Below, piece by piece: positions 33,676 to 43,210 of a stretch of DNA of 64,000 nucleotides. Made by a program: the position numbers and the translations under genes. The notes under the pieces are model-generated. The model was not told the DNA's origin and searched no databases. It was given only the letters and a program-made list of their open reading frames with translations. Within the stretch, counting starts at the first letter, position 1. Each line of letters begins with the position of its first letter. The stretch comes from Candidatus Poribacteria bacterium (GTDB lineage Bacteria > Poribacteria > WGA-4E > WGA-3G): NCBI GenBank assembly GCA_022820835.1, contig JAJEET010000092.1, positions 86,899 through 150,898 on the forward strand. Reading direction: 5' to 3'.

Positions 33676-34275
33676 TCAAGAAGGGCGTTCAGCCTGTTGT
33701 ATCCATAACAATTCATCTTTCAACAACTGACGTTTTAAGCCGCTAATCCTGTCAATAAAAAGCACACCGTTGAGGTGATCGATCTCGTGTTGGAGTACAC
33801 GTGCCAGCAAACCGTCGGTTTCAATGCGGACAGGTTCGCCTTGAATATCAATTCCATCAACAACAACCTTCTCCGGACGTCTCACCTCTGCCGTCACATC
33901 TGGGATGCTGAGGCACCCTTCCTCGACAACAACTTCTCCCTCAACATTCAGAATTTCTGGGTTAAACAGTACAAGCGGTTCGTAAGTCTCGTCGTCGTCC
34001 TCACCTATGTTAATAATGATAAGTCGTTTCAAAACGCCGACCTGCGTTGCGGCGAGACCGATACCGTTGCCTGTGTTATACAGTGTCTCCAGCATCTGGT
34101 CAGCGAGTTGACGTTCCGCCTCTGTGATTTCTGTAACCGGTTTGGCTCTTTTGCGGAGTACCGGGTTCCCGTAATAGCAGAGCTGCAACGGTGCTGTTGC
34201 CCGCAGTAAGACATCATTTTCGCCAACCACATCCGAGGCAGGTGTATTCTGGAGCTTTCTTTTTTGTTTTGGCAT
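33676..34275 (-). CDS. def: Peptide deformylase
   Basis: 199 residues from the ATG at 34275; the open frame runs to 34452 but the extra 59 residues (cysteine-, tryptophan- and arginine-rich) are not family-like. Removes the formyl group from nascent proteins. The three motifs are intact: GNGIGLAATQVG, EEGCLSIPD (metal Cys) and LQHEIDHLNGVLF (metal His pair and catalytic Glu). The N-terminus has a 27-residue extension before LQLCYYGNPVLRKRA. No operon partner of usual kind (fmt) is present. Confidence 0.95.
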   Translation of the reverse strand: MPKQKRKLQNTPASDVVGENDVLLRATAPLQLCYYGNPVLRKRAKPVTEITEAERQLADQMLETLYNTGNGIGLAATQVGVLKRLIIINIGEDDDETYEPLVLFNPEILNVEGEVVVEEGCLSIPDVTAEVRRPEKVVVDGIDIQGEPVRIETDGLLARVLQHEIDHLNGVLFIDRISGLKRQLLKDELLWIQQAERPS

Positions 34276-34534
34276 GTATCTGGCGTGTCTCCCAATTCTG
34301 ACATATTTTTGACAAAAAACCTTTAATATGGTATCACTTATTGAAGATTCTGTCAAGAAAAAAGTGTGTGTCATCAGCAGGACGATAATAACTCTGTGTA
34401 TCCTCCAGCACCATTTATAGTGACCTCTAAAAATAATAAGACACATTTTCAAAGACGGACGAGGAGACCTCGCCCCTACGAACTATCTTTTGTTACAGGA
34501 AAAGTGCCTACTTCATTGTAGGTTTTACTATAAC

Positions 34535-34654
34535 AGGACTTACGCAAATTGAGCAAATATCGAGCATTTAGACGCAAGAAGCGGTAATTTTCGTTCTTTA
34601 AACCCCCTAAATCCCCCTTATCAGGGGGACTTTAAGAGGAAATGCGTAAGTCCT
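34535..34654. mobile_element. MITE, AGGACTTACGCA family, diverged copy
   Basis: 120 bases with perfect ends AGGACTTACGCA / TGCGTAAGTCCT, the same length as the three copies near 13 kb but a different core, including CCCCCTAAATCCCCCTTATC followed by AGGGGGACTTT. A GGACGAGG-stem half-element (34455-34534) lies directly to its left. Confidence 0.8.
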
Positions 34655-34715
34655 ATATAAGTTTCCATTTGGCGAACAGAAAACTATAGGGTTCAGGCAG
34701 TAACTTGTATATCGC

Positions 34716-34744
34716 TTGAATTTGCGCTGCAATCGTTGTAAAAT
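34716..34744 (+). promoter_or_regulatory. Sigma-70-like promoter ahead of the large secreted protein
   Basis: -35 TTGAAT (34716-34721), 17-base spacer, -10 TAAAAT (34739-34744). The leader of about 170 bases contains the TATAGTA element at 34758-34874. Confidence 0.45.
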
Positions 34745-34757
34745 AGATATTAACCTT

Positions 34758-34874
34758 TTATAGTAGATTCCGAAAATAATTGCACACTTTTGTTCCAACG
34801 GGCGAGGGGACCTCGCCCCTACGAGTCGTCTTGTGCAAGGACAGGTTTATAATTAATTACGAGTTTTACTATAA
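34758..34874. mobile_element. MITE-like element, TTATAGTAGA family, copy A
   Basis: 117 bases. Ends TTATAGTAGATTCCGAAAAT and TACGAGTTTTACTATAA; centre a GGGCGAGGGGACCTCGCCCC palindrome. Copy B lies at 41532-41637 and a decayed one near 30431-30545. No ORF. Confidence 0.75.
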
Positions 34875-34922
34875 GATACAAATGTTGTATACCGCATATC
34901 CACGAGAAAGCAAGTAGACGCC

Positions 34923-37900
34923 ATGCGACTTTTACTATCCGTTAGTCTTATCTATTTTATTGTGTGCCCCTTCGTGTTCGCTGCTCCGGAGCCACCGGCT
35001 ATTACTGGAGAAACGTGGCTGTGTGGAACACCGCTCCTGTATCAAGAGCACCTCGCGCAACACGCCCCTGAAGAAGTCGCCGTTGCACCTGCGGCACACG
35101 TTCAGATCGGACAGACAGACCGTTTTTTTATTCACATTCCAGATGCGGAGGTAACAGCCACCTGTATCGCCAAAAGTCAACATCTTTACGTCTACATTGA
35201 GGATTCGGTGCGCGGTATGCTCACGGAAGCAGAAGCAATCGCCATCGCACGGGAATTTGACACACGCATCTATCCAAACGTTCGGTCCTGGATGGGCACT
35301 GAATGGAAACCCGGACTCGACAGAGATAACCGCATTATACTATTGATGCACGATGTCGGTATGAATGGATCTGGGCTCGAGTACGGCGGCTATTTCGCAC
35401 CCGCGGATCAATTACCGACAGCACCGAACAGCAACCGTCGTGAGATGCTCTATATGGACATCTTCCAGTTCAAGGAACGTCCGAGACACACCTTTTATAG
35501 CAGCCTCGCACACGAATTCGCGCATCTCGTCAATTGGTTCCAAAACGGTGGGAGAACCGACCAACGGTGGTTAGAGGAAGGCACGGCATCCTTCGTGGAA
35601 TGGGCAGTTTACGGCACGGTACACACCATTTTTGTCGACAGTTATCTTAGGGATCCGAGCGTTTCGCTTGCGTCCGCGAATACGTGGGATGTCTATTACG
35701 GTGGGGCTTTCATGCTCATGCTCTATCTTTACGAGCAGTATGGTGGCCGCGAACTCATCCGCGATATCGTCGGGACAGACACCCTGGGTGAGGGCGCAAT
35801 TAACACTGCTTTGGCAGGCAGTGGCAGAAGCGAACGTTTTCCGGATGTCTTTCTCAATTGGGGACTCGCGAATTGGCTGAACGTACAAGCACAAAACAGG
35901 AAACTCGGTTATGATGCTTTGCGCAACCGTAGGGTAACTGTTTCCGTGCCGCGCGTCTTCACCTATCCGAACGCGGCGAACAGTGTCCCTATTGAGCAGT
36001 GGGGAGTGTACTATATTCACTTCGAGAATCTACCCCAAACGCTCGACATATCAATAACTGGCACGGGGTCAGGATACCTCTACGCCACAACGCTCTATCT
36101 CCCATCGAATGGACGCCCCATCGTTACACCGGTCACATTTGACAGCCGTAATAGGGGACATATTCAGCGCGAAGGGCTCCAACCAAACGATGAGATCATA
36201 CTGATGGTGACAGCGGATACGCCACAAACCTTCAGTTATACCGCTGCGAACACGCTCGACGATTTTGTCATAGGTATACCGCGTGAGAGCAGATCGGATA
36301 CAGCACCAGATTCCATATCAGCTGCCCTTGGCAATCGCACACAACCGAGTCTACTACCTACCGGTTTCAGACCGAAAACGCAGCTGGAACCGATGACACA
36401 AATCCACCTCGCAAGCAACTATACCGACCTGACGATTCATGAAAAAGATGTGCCTCACCTTTATGCCGCGAGTACTTGGGGACTGGAGATTTTCTCACTG
36501 ACCGAACCGACGCAGCCTGTCCGGATCGGTGAAATCGGCACGCCTGGTCAAGCACACGTTGTAGCCGTTGACGGCGATACGGCTTACATTGCTGATGGTG
36601 TCGCAGGTGTACACGTTATTGATGTCTCCGTACCAACGGCTCCGAACATCGTCAAAACGCTTAGAGGTTTCACGAACGCACGTAGCGTCAAAACGGATGG
36701 CGACAATCTCTATGTCCTCGGGACAGCACGCGGACTCCTCGTCTACAATCAAAACGAGGTACGCAACTCACAAACACCTCGACCCAGACGCTTCTTTCGT
36801 ACAGCAGGCACACCGCTAAATGTTGTTATCCGAGACAAGACCGTCTACGTCAGTGACGACCGACACGGATTATATATTCTTGACCAGAGTCCATTCGGTG
36901 ATTTTGTCCTCCAGAGCACCGTCCCAATACTCGCGAATGCCTACGAGATTGTGGAATCAGCGGATGACGCTTATGCATTCGTGGCATCAGGTAACCTCAC
37001 CTGGGTCGATATTACCGATGCCGAAAATCCCGAAATAGGTATCCGATTAAATACGCCGGGATTCGCAACCAGCATTCAACTTCGCAACAATATCGTTTAC
37101 CTCGCGGACCAACAAGCAGGACTCCAGATGATTGATGTCCGTAACCCACAGCAACCGCGACGCATTTCATCACAACCGACAATCGGGAACGCAACCGATG
37201 CTGTCGTTTGGAACACCTTGGCTTATGTCGCCGATGGTAAAGGTGGTATCCAGACAATTGATGTCAGCCGACCAGAATCGCCGAAATGGTTACACCGATA
37301 TGCATTTAGCGGCACAGCTTCCGGCATTGATGTCGTAGAGGCAGAAGACGGCAAACGGACTGTTTATGTTGCAAATGGCACCGGTGGGTTGCACACACTT
37401 GAATTTACAACGCCTTATCAAGGGATCTTGACACAAAATCTACTATTTCCTACGGAGAACCGGACTTTCCATGAGCCGTTCGAGACTGCAAATTGCACCA
37501 AAGTCCGTGTACAGAACGGATACGGTTTTGTTGCCGCCGATACAGGGATGTTCATAGTTCATCTTGATACGGATACGGTTGTGGCACATATCCGGACAGC
37601 GGCACCTGTTTACGATATTGCGATGCGTGACGGTTACGCGTATCTTTGTGCCGAATCACTGATTATTGTCGATACCCGAGCCCCCCAACAGAGCGGCATC
37701 GTTTCCGAACGCCGTGTGCCTGGGAGTGCTTACCGTGTCGCCGTTGACGCAGCAGCATCGTCCGCTTATGTCGCTGCACTTGACGGTGGGTTACACATCT
37801 TTGACATAGCAGAACCCGCAGTGCCACGTTCTATCGGCAGTTACGCAACACAGGGAAATGCGATAGGTGTTACGTTTGCAGAAGGTCGCGTGTATCTACT

Positions 37901-38537
37901 GGAGAGTGGCATCGGCGTTGCCGTTCTGGATGTATCTGAAAACCACGAACCGAGATTGCACGGCACTTATGAGAACGATGTCCTACCTATTGCTGCACAG
38001 GTTACTGGCAACTATCTCTATCTACTCGATAGCAGAGGTGTGCAGATGATTGATACGCGCACCCTTAAAATGACTTCGTCGCTTGTTTACCAAAATAGGG
38101 AACTCTGGTTTCCATCGGAATTGCGGTTAGCGGACGCTGCCCTATATATCTCGGATTTGTATCAACTCCGCATCCTTCGCGTGCATCCCGAAGGCACTTC
38201 GCTTGCAGTCGAAAAACGAATACCGTCTGACTGGACTCCTAATGTTCCGAATCTTGCGCCAGTCAACAGCTTATACCAAAATTATCCGAATCCATTTAAT
38301 CCAGAAACGTGGATTCCGTATCAACTCGCCTCAAACGTGAATGTATCGCTTCATATCTACGATGCCCAAGGGAGAAGTATCTATACCAAACCCCTCGGAT
38401 ACCAAAAGTCGGGTTCGCACAGCGCGTATTGGGATGGACGAAACGCTGCTGGCGAACCTGTCGCAAGTGGAGTCTACTTTTATTCAATTCAAGCCGGAGA
38501 TTTCCAAGCGACTCGGAAAATGCTCATTCGACGGTGA
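34923..38537 (+). CDS. Secreted metalloprotease-like protein with LVIVD repeats and C-terminal sorting domain
   Basis: 1204 residues. Signal peptide MRLLLSVSLIYFIVCPFVFA. An N-terminal domain carries a gluzincin-type zinc site, LAHEFAHLVNWF (HEFAH at 197-201) with a downstream WLEEGTASFVEW (third ligand near 219), as in immune-inhibitor-A-like or related peptidases. A jelly-roll-like part follows (about 330-440), then from about 490 to 1080 a chain of LVIVD-type beta-propeller repeats (TVYVSDDRHGLYILD, IVYLADQQAGLQMID, SAYVAALDGGLHIFD). The end (YQNYPNPFNPETWIPYQL, then SGVYFYSIQAGDF and KMLIRR) is a FlgD/T9SS-type-A-like domain characteristic of Poribacteria exported proteins. Likely an exported or surface protein acting on host or matrix proteins. 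Confidence 0.82.
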   Translation: MRLLLSVSLIYFIVCPFVFAAPEPPAITGETWLCGTPLLYQEHLAQHAPEEVAVAPAAHVQIGQTDRFFIHIPDAEVTATCIAKSQHLYVYIEDSVRGMLTEAEAIAIAREFDTRIYPNVRSWMGTEWKPGLDRDNRIILLMHDVGMNGSGLEYGGYFAPADQLPTAPNSNRREMLYMDIFQFKERPRHTFYSSLAHEFAHLVNWFQNGGRTDQRWLEEGTASFVEWAVYGTVHTIFVDSYLRDPSVSLASANTWDVYYGGAFMLMLYLYEQYGGRELIRDIVGTDTLGEGAINTALAGSGRSERFPDVFLNWGLANWLNVQAQNRKLGYDALRNRRVTVSVPRVFTYPNAANSVPIEQWGVYYIHFENLPQTLDISITGTGSGYLYATTLYLPSNGRPIVTPVTFDSRNRGHIQREGLQPNDEIILMVTADTPQTFSYTAANTLDDFVIGIPRESRSDTAPDSISAALGNRTQPSLLPTGFRPKTQLEPMTQIHLASNYTDLTIHEKDVPHLYAASTWGLEIFSLTEPTQPVRIGEIGTPGQAHVVAVDGDTAYIADGVAGVHVIDVSVPTAPNIVKTLRGFTNARSVKTDGDNLYVLGTARGLLVYNQNEVRNSQTPRPRRFFRTAGTPLNVVIRDKTVYVSDDRHGLYILDQSPFGDFVLQSTVPILANAYEIVESADDAYAFVASGNLTWVDITDAENPEIGIRLNTPGFATSIQLRNNIVYLADQQAGLQMIDVRNPQQPRRISSQPTIGNATDAVVWNTLAYVADGKGGIQTIDVSRPESPKWLHRYAFSGTASGIDVVEAEDGKRTVYVANGTGGLHTLEFTTPYQGILTQNLLFPTENRTFHEPFETANCTKVRVQNGYGFVAADTGMFIVHLDTDTVVAHIRTAAPVYDIAMRDGYAYLCAESLIIVDTRAPQQSGIVSERRVPGSAYRVAVDAAASSAYVAALDGGLHIFDIAEPAVPRSIGSYATQGNAIGVTFAEGRVYLLESGIGVAVLDVSENHEPRLHGTYENDVLPIAAQVTGNYLYLLDSRGVQMIDTRTLKMTSSLVYQNRELWFPSELRLADAALYISDLYQLRILRVHPEGTSLAVEKRIPSDWTPNVPNLAPVNSLYQNYPNPFNPETWIPYQLASNVNVSLHIYDAQGRSIYTKPLGYQKSGSHSAYWDGRNAAGEPVASGVYFYSIQAGDFQATRKMLIRR

Positions 38538-38762
38538 TTTTTCTCCACTTGTGTTCAAACACACTGAGGTACAAGGCATCCATCGAAAAGTGAAACCCAT
38601 ACCTCATTAAATTCTTAAACTTCATCAGACGAACCAGAAAAACTTTGTAACGCAAATTGGTATAGGAACGTTAAATTGGGTTAATTCGACACAGTCTGAC
38701 AAACCTGTTTTCGTTCTTTCTTAATTATGTATCACAGAGAAATTTCCAAGGAGAAAAGTAAC

Positions 38763-40424
38763 ATGGCTAGGAACAGCGTAACAGGGCGTTTCCGGGATAT
38801 TGAGATCGCATTCAGCATCGACAGTGATTGCATCATTATGAGTGTACAGAATTTAACCGATGCCGAGAGGCGAGTACGCGTGATGTATCAGAAACTTTCG
38901 ATGAGCGGACTCGCCAATTGGGCGCAGTTTGAACTAACCGATACGCCCGTCTCACGCCGTCTTCCGACAGAGATTATTGATGCCTATCGATTAACATTTT
39001 TTGTTGATAGTGCCGAACCCGTTTACGCACGTATGGAAAAAATATTGGACGAATTGCGCACCCTCAAAACCGAGCAGTTAGAGGATACCACGCCAGAAGA
39101 TGCCGCTGCACTGGGTGCATCCAAACCCGAACCCCAAACGCAAGAAGCAGTTGACATCCCTGTTCCCACATCGAAACCTTCAGAGGATACGGCAGCTAAA
39201 GACGTTGTACCCCCTTTAAGTGTAAACAGCGAGACGGATGAATCTTCCGTATCAGAGGTTAAGGCGACGCAAGAGGTAGAAGAACCGGAGATCGCTATGC
39301 CGGACGTGGAAATACCAGAACCCGTCGCTGCGAGTATTAATGCAGACCAGCATCTGGCATCCGAAGATGAAACGATGCCTCAGATGATAGAAGACATAGA
39401 ACAGGTGGGGTCGGTGCCTCCCACTGTTGAACAACAACCCGAGCAAAGCCGCGCGTCCGTGCCTACTAAATCTGTAGGGTGCGCTGTGGATACTAACGTT
39501 GAATTTAAAATCGAAGTGCCTTCACTTCCACCGAGCGCACTCGCTGAACGACGGAAGGCAGAAATAGCGGAACTTAACGCTGGCAATACCGCGTCAAGTA
39601 AGACCTCTTCAACACGCAAAGAGAAAAGTGTGTTTGGACAGTTCGCCCAAGCTTTAGGACTCACCGCCGGCGGCAGACGCGGCAAAGTTTACTATCAGGA
39701 GAAAGGCGAAACCATTCAGAACGAATTTCAAGACCGACTCGCCAAGTTGGAGAGGGATTACAATGAAGGATACGGACTCAATCTCTCTGATTGGGACACC
39801 AAAACACTCTGTGAAGAGGAAATCGCAATCCTGCTACTGAACCTAATGGTGAACGAAGTGATCGCATGGCGGAAAGAGATCGGACGGGCTACGCCTGACA
39901 CAGAGCAGCTCGCACAGACGCTCGATGAAGTCGATGTCCGTCTCAGGCAGACACTCAAGCAGACGCGCGGTACCGCTACACCGTCACCGACGTTGTTCCC
40001 CGATCTGCTTGCAGAAAATGAACGAGACGTAGAGAAAATTCAGAGCGAGTGTGACGCATATTTGCAACGCTTTGCGGGTAAATTAACCGAACAAGATAGG
40101 AAACACGCCTCAAAGATTGAAGTCATCATCTTCAAGAAGTTCCTCATCGAGTTTATCCGGGATTTCCTCTTCGTTGAAATTACGAAGAGTGTAAAAGGCG
40201 ATGAACTCCCAGAACGTCTCGAATGGTTCTTAGAGCTCGTTGCTTCCGAGATCATCCCGATTGATGTCGGCGTAACGAGAGTTTCACCGAACCATCACCG
40301 AGTCAAGGGCGCGCTTGCCTGTGAATTTGAATCGGGCACAATCGTCGAAGTCGTCTCACCCGGATTACAATCCAAGGATGGAAAACGGGTCAATCAAATG
40401 GCTGTCGTCATTGAAGCGGAGTAG
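38763..40424 (+). CDS. Large protein with GrpE-like C-terminus
   Basis: 553 residues from the ATG at 38763 (AAGGAG ten bases ahead). Three parts: an N-terminal domain of about 100 residues (MARNSVTGRFRDIEIAFSI), a disordered Pro/Glu/Val-rich linker (about 110-290, repeats of the type EVEEPEIAMPDVEIPEP), and a C-terminal helical domain of about 230 residues. The last 60 residues (FESGTIVEVVSPGLQSKDGK, then VNQMAVVIEAE) have the GTIVEVV...GY-like...V pattern of the GrpE beta-wing. GrpE is the nucleotide exchange factor of DnaK, so this may be a specialised exchange factor; the resemblance is short and unproven. The desulfhydrase-like gene follows five bases later. Confidence 0.6.
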   Translation: MARNSVTGRFRDIEIAFSIDSDCIIMSVQNLTDAERRVRVMYQKLSMSGLANWAQFELTDTPVSRRLPTEIIDAYRLTFFVDSAEPVYARMEKILDELRTLKTEQLEDTTPEDAAALGASKPEPQTQEAVDIPVPTSKPSEDTAAKDVVPPLSVNSETDESSVSEVKATQEVEEPEIAMPDVEIPEPVAASINADQHLASEDETMPQMIEDIEQVGSVPPTVEQQPEQSRASVPTKSVGCAVDTNVEFKIEVPSLPPSALAERRKAEIAELNAGNTASSKTSSTRKEKSVFGQFAQALGLTAGGRRGKVYYQEKGETIQNEFQDRLAKLERDYNEGYGLNLSDWDTKTLCEEEIAILLLNLMVNEVIAWRKEIGRATPDTEQLAQTLDEVDVRLRQTLKQTRGTATPSPTLFPDLLAENERDVEKIQSECDAYLQRFAGKLTEQDRKHASKIEVIIFKKFLIEFIRDFLFVEITKSVKGDELPERLEWFLELVASEIIPIDVGVTRVSPNHHRVKGALACEFESGTIVEVVSPGLQSKDGKRVNQMAVVIEAE

Positions 40425-40429
40425 CATGA

Positions 40430-41443
40430 ATGGAAACGAGCGAACGTTTAATTGAGAAAGTCGAGAAGCTGCCACAAGTGAGCCTTGGACATTTTCCGAC
40501 ACCTTTGGAGGCGTGTCCTCGACTCTCCGAAGCACTCGGCGGCCCCCGAATTTTTATGAAACGTGAAGACTGCTCAGGTTTGGCGTTCGGGGGCAATAAA
40601 GTCAGACAGCTTACTTTCACAATCGGTGATGCTGTCGCACAAGGCGCGGATACAATTGTCCACGGCGCGGCTTCACAATCAAACCACTGTAGACAAGCCG
40701 CCGCCGCCTGTGGTAAACTTGGGCTGCGGTGCTACCTACGCCTCGCCCGAGACCACAAAAGTATTCTCCAAGGAAATCTCTTGTTAGACAATTTAGCAGA
40801 CGCGGATGTCGAAATCGTTGATGCGCCGTTCGGACCCGAATTAGATGTCGTGAAATATGAACTGGCTGAAAAACTGAAGGCGCAGGGCCTGAAACCGTAT
40901 GTCGTTGCATCGCCATGCTCGACCGCGCTCGCCGCTGCTGCTTTCACATGGTGCATCGCCGAAATCGCACAACAGCAACAGCAATTAGGAATTGACGCGG
41001 ACTGGATTTACACCTGTTCCGTCGGCGGCACACAAGCAGGGCTCGTCCTCGGCACCAAAGCACTCGGATTAAAAATGAAACCCTTCGGTATCGCGCCGAT
41101 TCGTTGGGAAAATAAACACGACCGTCTCCGAACCGCCGCGAATAGTGCAGCCGAACTCTTGGAATTAGAGGCACGCGTCGCCGATGCCGATATTCAGAAC
41201 ACAGATGACTATATCGGGCAGGCTTACGGCTACCTCACACCGGAATGTATTGACGCTCTCAAACTCGTTGTTAAAACAGAAGGCATTTTTCTCGATCCCG
41301 TCTACACCGCTAAGGCGATGGCAGGTCTCATCGACCACATCCAACAAGGAAGACTCGGACGCGACGATACCGTCATCTTCCTTCACACAGGCGGCACGCC
41401 CGCTATCTTCGCATATCAAGAAGAATTAGTCGCCAGTCTATAG
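40430..41443 (+). CDS. D-cysteine desulfhydrase / ACC deaminase-like PLP enzyme
   Basis: 337 residues of the tryptophan-synthase-beta fold. Starts with HFPTPLEACPRLSEALGG and IFMKREDCSGLAFGGNKVRQL, in which the Lys of GGNKVR forms the Schiff base; HGAASQSNHCRQAAAACGKLG binds the substrate carboxylate and YTCSVGGTQAGLVLG the PLP phosphate. Typical members break D-cysteine to pyruvate, ammonia and sulfide or open the ring of 1-aminocyclopropane-1-carboxylate. It starts five bases after the previous stop and is likely co-transcribed with it. Confidence 0.85.
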   Translation: METSERLIEKVEKLPQVSLGHFPTPLEACPRLSEALGGPRIFMKREDCSGLAFGGNKVRQLTFTIGDAVAQGADTIVHGAASQSNHCRQAAAACGKLGLRCYLRLARDHKSILQGNLLLDNLADADVEIVDAPFGPELDVVKYELAEKLKAQGLKPYVVASPCSTALAAAAFTWCIAEIAQQQQQLGIDADWIYTCSVGGTQAGLVLGTKALGLKMKPFGIAPIRWENKHDRLRTAANSAAELLELEARVADADIQNTDDYIGQAYGYLTPECIDALKLVVKTEGIFLDPVYTAKAMAGLIDHIQQGRLGRDDTVIFLHTGGTPAIFAYQEELVASL

Positions 41444-41502
41444 ACTTAGCCCCCCCAAACGCAGACAATACACAGAAAATTGCGTAAGACCTACATTTTT
41501 CC

Positions 41503-41530
41503 TTGACACCTTTTCTAAATATGTTATCAT
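41503..41530 (+). promoter_or_regulatory. Promoter-like sequence at the edge of element B
   Basis: -35 TTGACA (41503-41508), 16-base spacer, -10 TATCAT (41525-41530), two bases before the TATAGTA element. It would drive a leader of over 350 bases into the MFS gene if active. Confidence 0.4.
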
Positions 41531-41531
41531 T

Positions 41532-41637
41532 CTATAGTAGATATCGTAATTACCTGCATACTCGTAGGCGTAAGGACTGGGAAACCCAGCCCCTACGACG
41601 GTGTGAAGTGCAAACATATTTTCCGATTTTACTATAA
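41532..41637. mobile_element. MITE-like element, TTATAGTAGA family, copy B
   Basis: 106 bases from CTATAGTAGATATCG to TTCCGATTTTACTATAA, with a central GGCTGGGTTTCCCAGTC-type stem. The 3' half (GTGCAAACATATTTTCCGAT) is the reverse complement of the left end of copy A with few changes. To its right lie two more palindromes, CACTCCGCTGGAGTG and CACCCCTCTGGGGTG. Confidence 0.72.
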
Positions 41638-41892
41638 TTAACGCAAGTTGCCCCCTATTCCACACATAGCACTCCGCTGGAGTGCAAGACGTTAGCATAC
41701 CTTTTTCTATAGACATATCACCCCTCTGGGGTGGGGAAAGTGTCTGAAAAACTGTCTTGAAACGTGCAAAAGTTGTTAGTAGCAACTTGGGTTATAATTA
41801 CGGCGTACGAAGATCTATTTTCGCACGCTAACAGTGCTGCAAACACGACTTAAAATCCCCTGTCCGTGATTTATTTTGGCAGGAGCATGCCG

Positions 41893-43128
41893 ATGCTATT
41901 TCGCTTTTCGCTTTACGGGTTCCTGAAGAACCAACGCTACTACGATCCGTTTCTGTATCTGGTGTTTCTTGAGAAAGGCTTGTCCTATTTTGAAATTGGC
42001 ATCTTGATCGGATTTCGCGAGGTATGCACCAACCTATTTGAAATTCCCTCTGGCGCACTCGCTGACCTTTACGGCAGACGCCGCGCTATGATTTTTTCGT
42101 TCTGTGCCTATATCATCTCTTTCGCAATATTCGCTGAGAGTACATCGCTGTTCCTGCTTTTCGCTGCCATGTTTTTCTTTGGTTTAGGCGACGCGTTTCG
42201 CAGCGGTACCCACAAAGCGATGATCTTCGATTGGCTCCGCCTTCAAGGACGCTCAGACGAAAAAACAAAAGTATATGGTTTTACCCGATCCTGGTCCCAG
42301 ATGGGTTCCGCTATTTCAAGTCTTATCGCCGGTGGTCTGGTCTTTTACCGTGGCAACTTCACAGACATCTTCTGGTTTACGATCATTCCCTACGCGATGA
42401 ATATCATCAACTTCTTCGGCTATCCTGCACACTTAGATGGTGATAAACAGAGCGAGTTTTCGCTTAAAGCGGTTTCACGGATGCTCGGCAGTGCCTTGAA
42501 ACAGTCCGTCCAATTCGCGCCGCTCCGTCGTCTCGTTTTTGAAGGTATGGGTTTTGAGGGTATGTATAAATCCAGCAAAGACTTCCTCCAACCGATCCTC
42601 AAACAGACAGCACTGGCACTCCCCTTATTTTTAGCCTTGGATGCGTCAAAAAGATCTGCAGTGGTGGTGGCTGGCATCTACTTTATCCTCCACTTCCTAT
42701 CTTCTTTTGCGTCTCGAAATTCGCACCGGATCTCGGATTGGCGCGGTGGCGACGAACGGGCTGCACGCTTTATGTGGTGGATAGACCTCGCACTCTTCGC
42801 CTTATTGATTCCGGCGCTCTGGTTCGAGTGGTATCCAGCAATAATCTTGCTTTTTGTTGGGCTCGCAATGCTCCAGAATTTCTGGCGACCCGGATTAATT
42901 AGTCGTTTCAATGCGCAATCCACACCAGAAATGAGCGCGACCATCCTATCTATTGAGGCGCAATCGAAATCGTTAGCGACCATCATTCTTGCGCCATTGC
43001 TTGGATTGTTGGTGGATTCATTCGGTAATTTCTCGCCGGTAGGTATCGTTGGTACATGCATTGCTGTTGCGATTCTGCTTGTCTACCGTGGCGAATTAAA
43101 AGCGCGTCCGCCATCCATACCAGCATAG
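41893..43128 (+). CDS. Major facilitator superfamily transporter
   Basis: 411 residues, about 12 membrane helices. The loop between helices 2 and 3 reads GALADLYGRRRAM, the MFS motif A (GxxxDRxGRR-like), and the first helix contains YLVFLEKGLSYFEIGILIGF, as in MFS members of the YfcJ/MdfA-distant class with few known substrates. AGGAG seven bases before the ATG at 41893 decides the start; ATGs at 41887 and 41866 are too close or too far. No substrate can be assigned; no partner genes nearby. Confidence 0.8.
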   Translation: MLFRFSLYGFLKNQRYYDPFLYLVFLEKGLSYFEIGILIGFREVCTNLFEIPSGALADLYGRRRAMIFSFCAYIISFAIFAESTSLFLLFAAMFFFGLGDAFRSGTHKAMIFDWLRLQGRSDEKTKVYGFTRSWSQMGSAISSLIAGGLVFYRGNFTDIFWFTIIPYAMNIINFFGYPAHLDGDKQSEFSLKAVSRMLGSALKQSVQFAPLRRLVFEGMGFEGMYKSSKDFLQPILKQTALALPLFLALDASKRSAVVVAGIYFILHFLSSFASRNSHRISDWRGGDERAARFMWWIDLALFALLIPALWFEWYPAIILLFVGLAMLQNFWRPGLISRFNAQSTPEMSATILSIEAQSKSLATIILAPLLGLLVDSFGNFSPVGIVGTCIAVAILLVYRGELKARPPSIPA

Positions 43129-43141
43129 CATAAAGATTGTT

Positions 43142-43170
43142 TTGACAAACGCGATATTCTCTGCTACGCT
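43142..43170 (+). promoter_or_regulatory. Sigma-70-like promoter of the hicB-like gene
   Basis: -35 TTGACA (43142-43147), 17-base spacer, -10 TACGCT (43165-43170), about 41 bases before the start codon. Confidence 0.5.
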
Positions 43171-43210
43171 ATTGCTATGATGAGTGATAAATTGTTGGCG
43201 AGAATGAATC

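Noticed and set aside
43129..43210. A hicA toxin gene upstream of hicB
   Set aside because: Only 82 bases, too short for any HicA, and occupied by the promoter.
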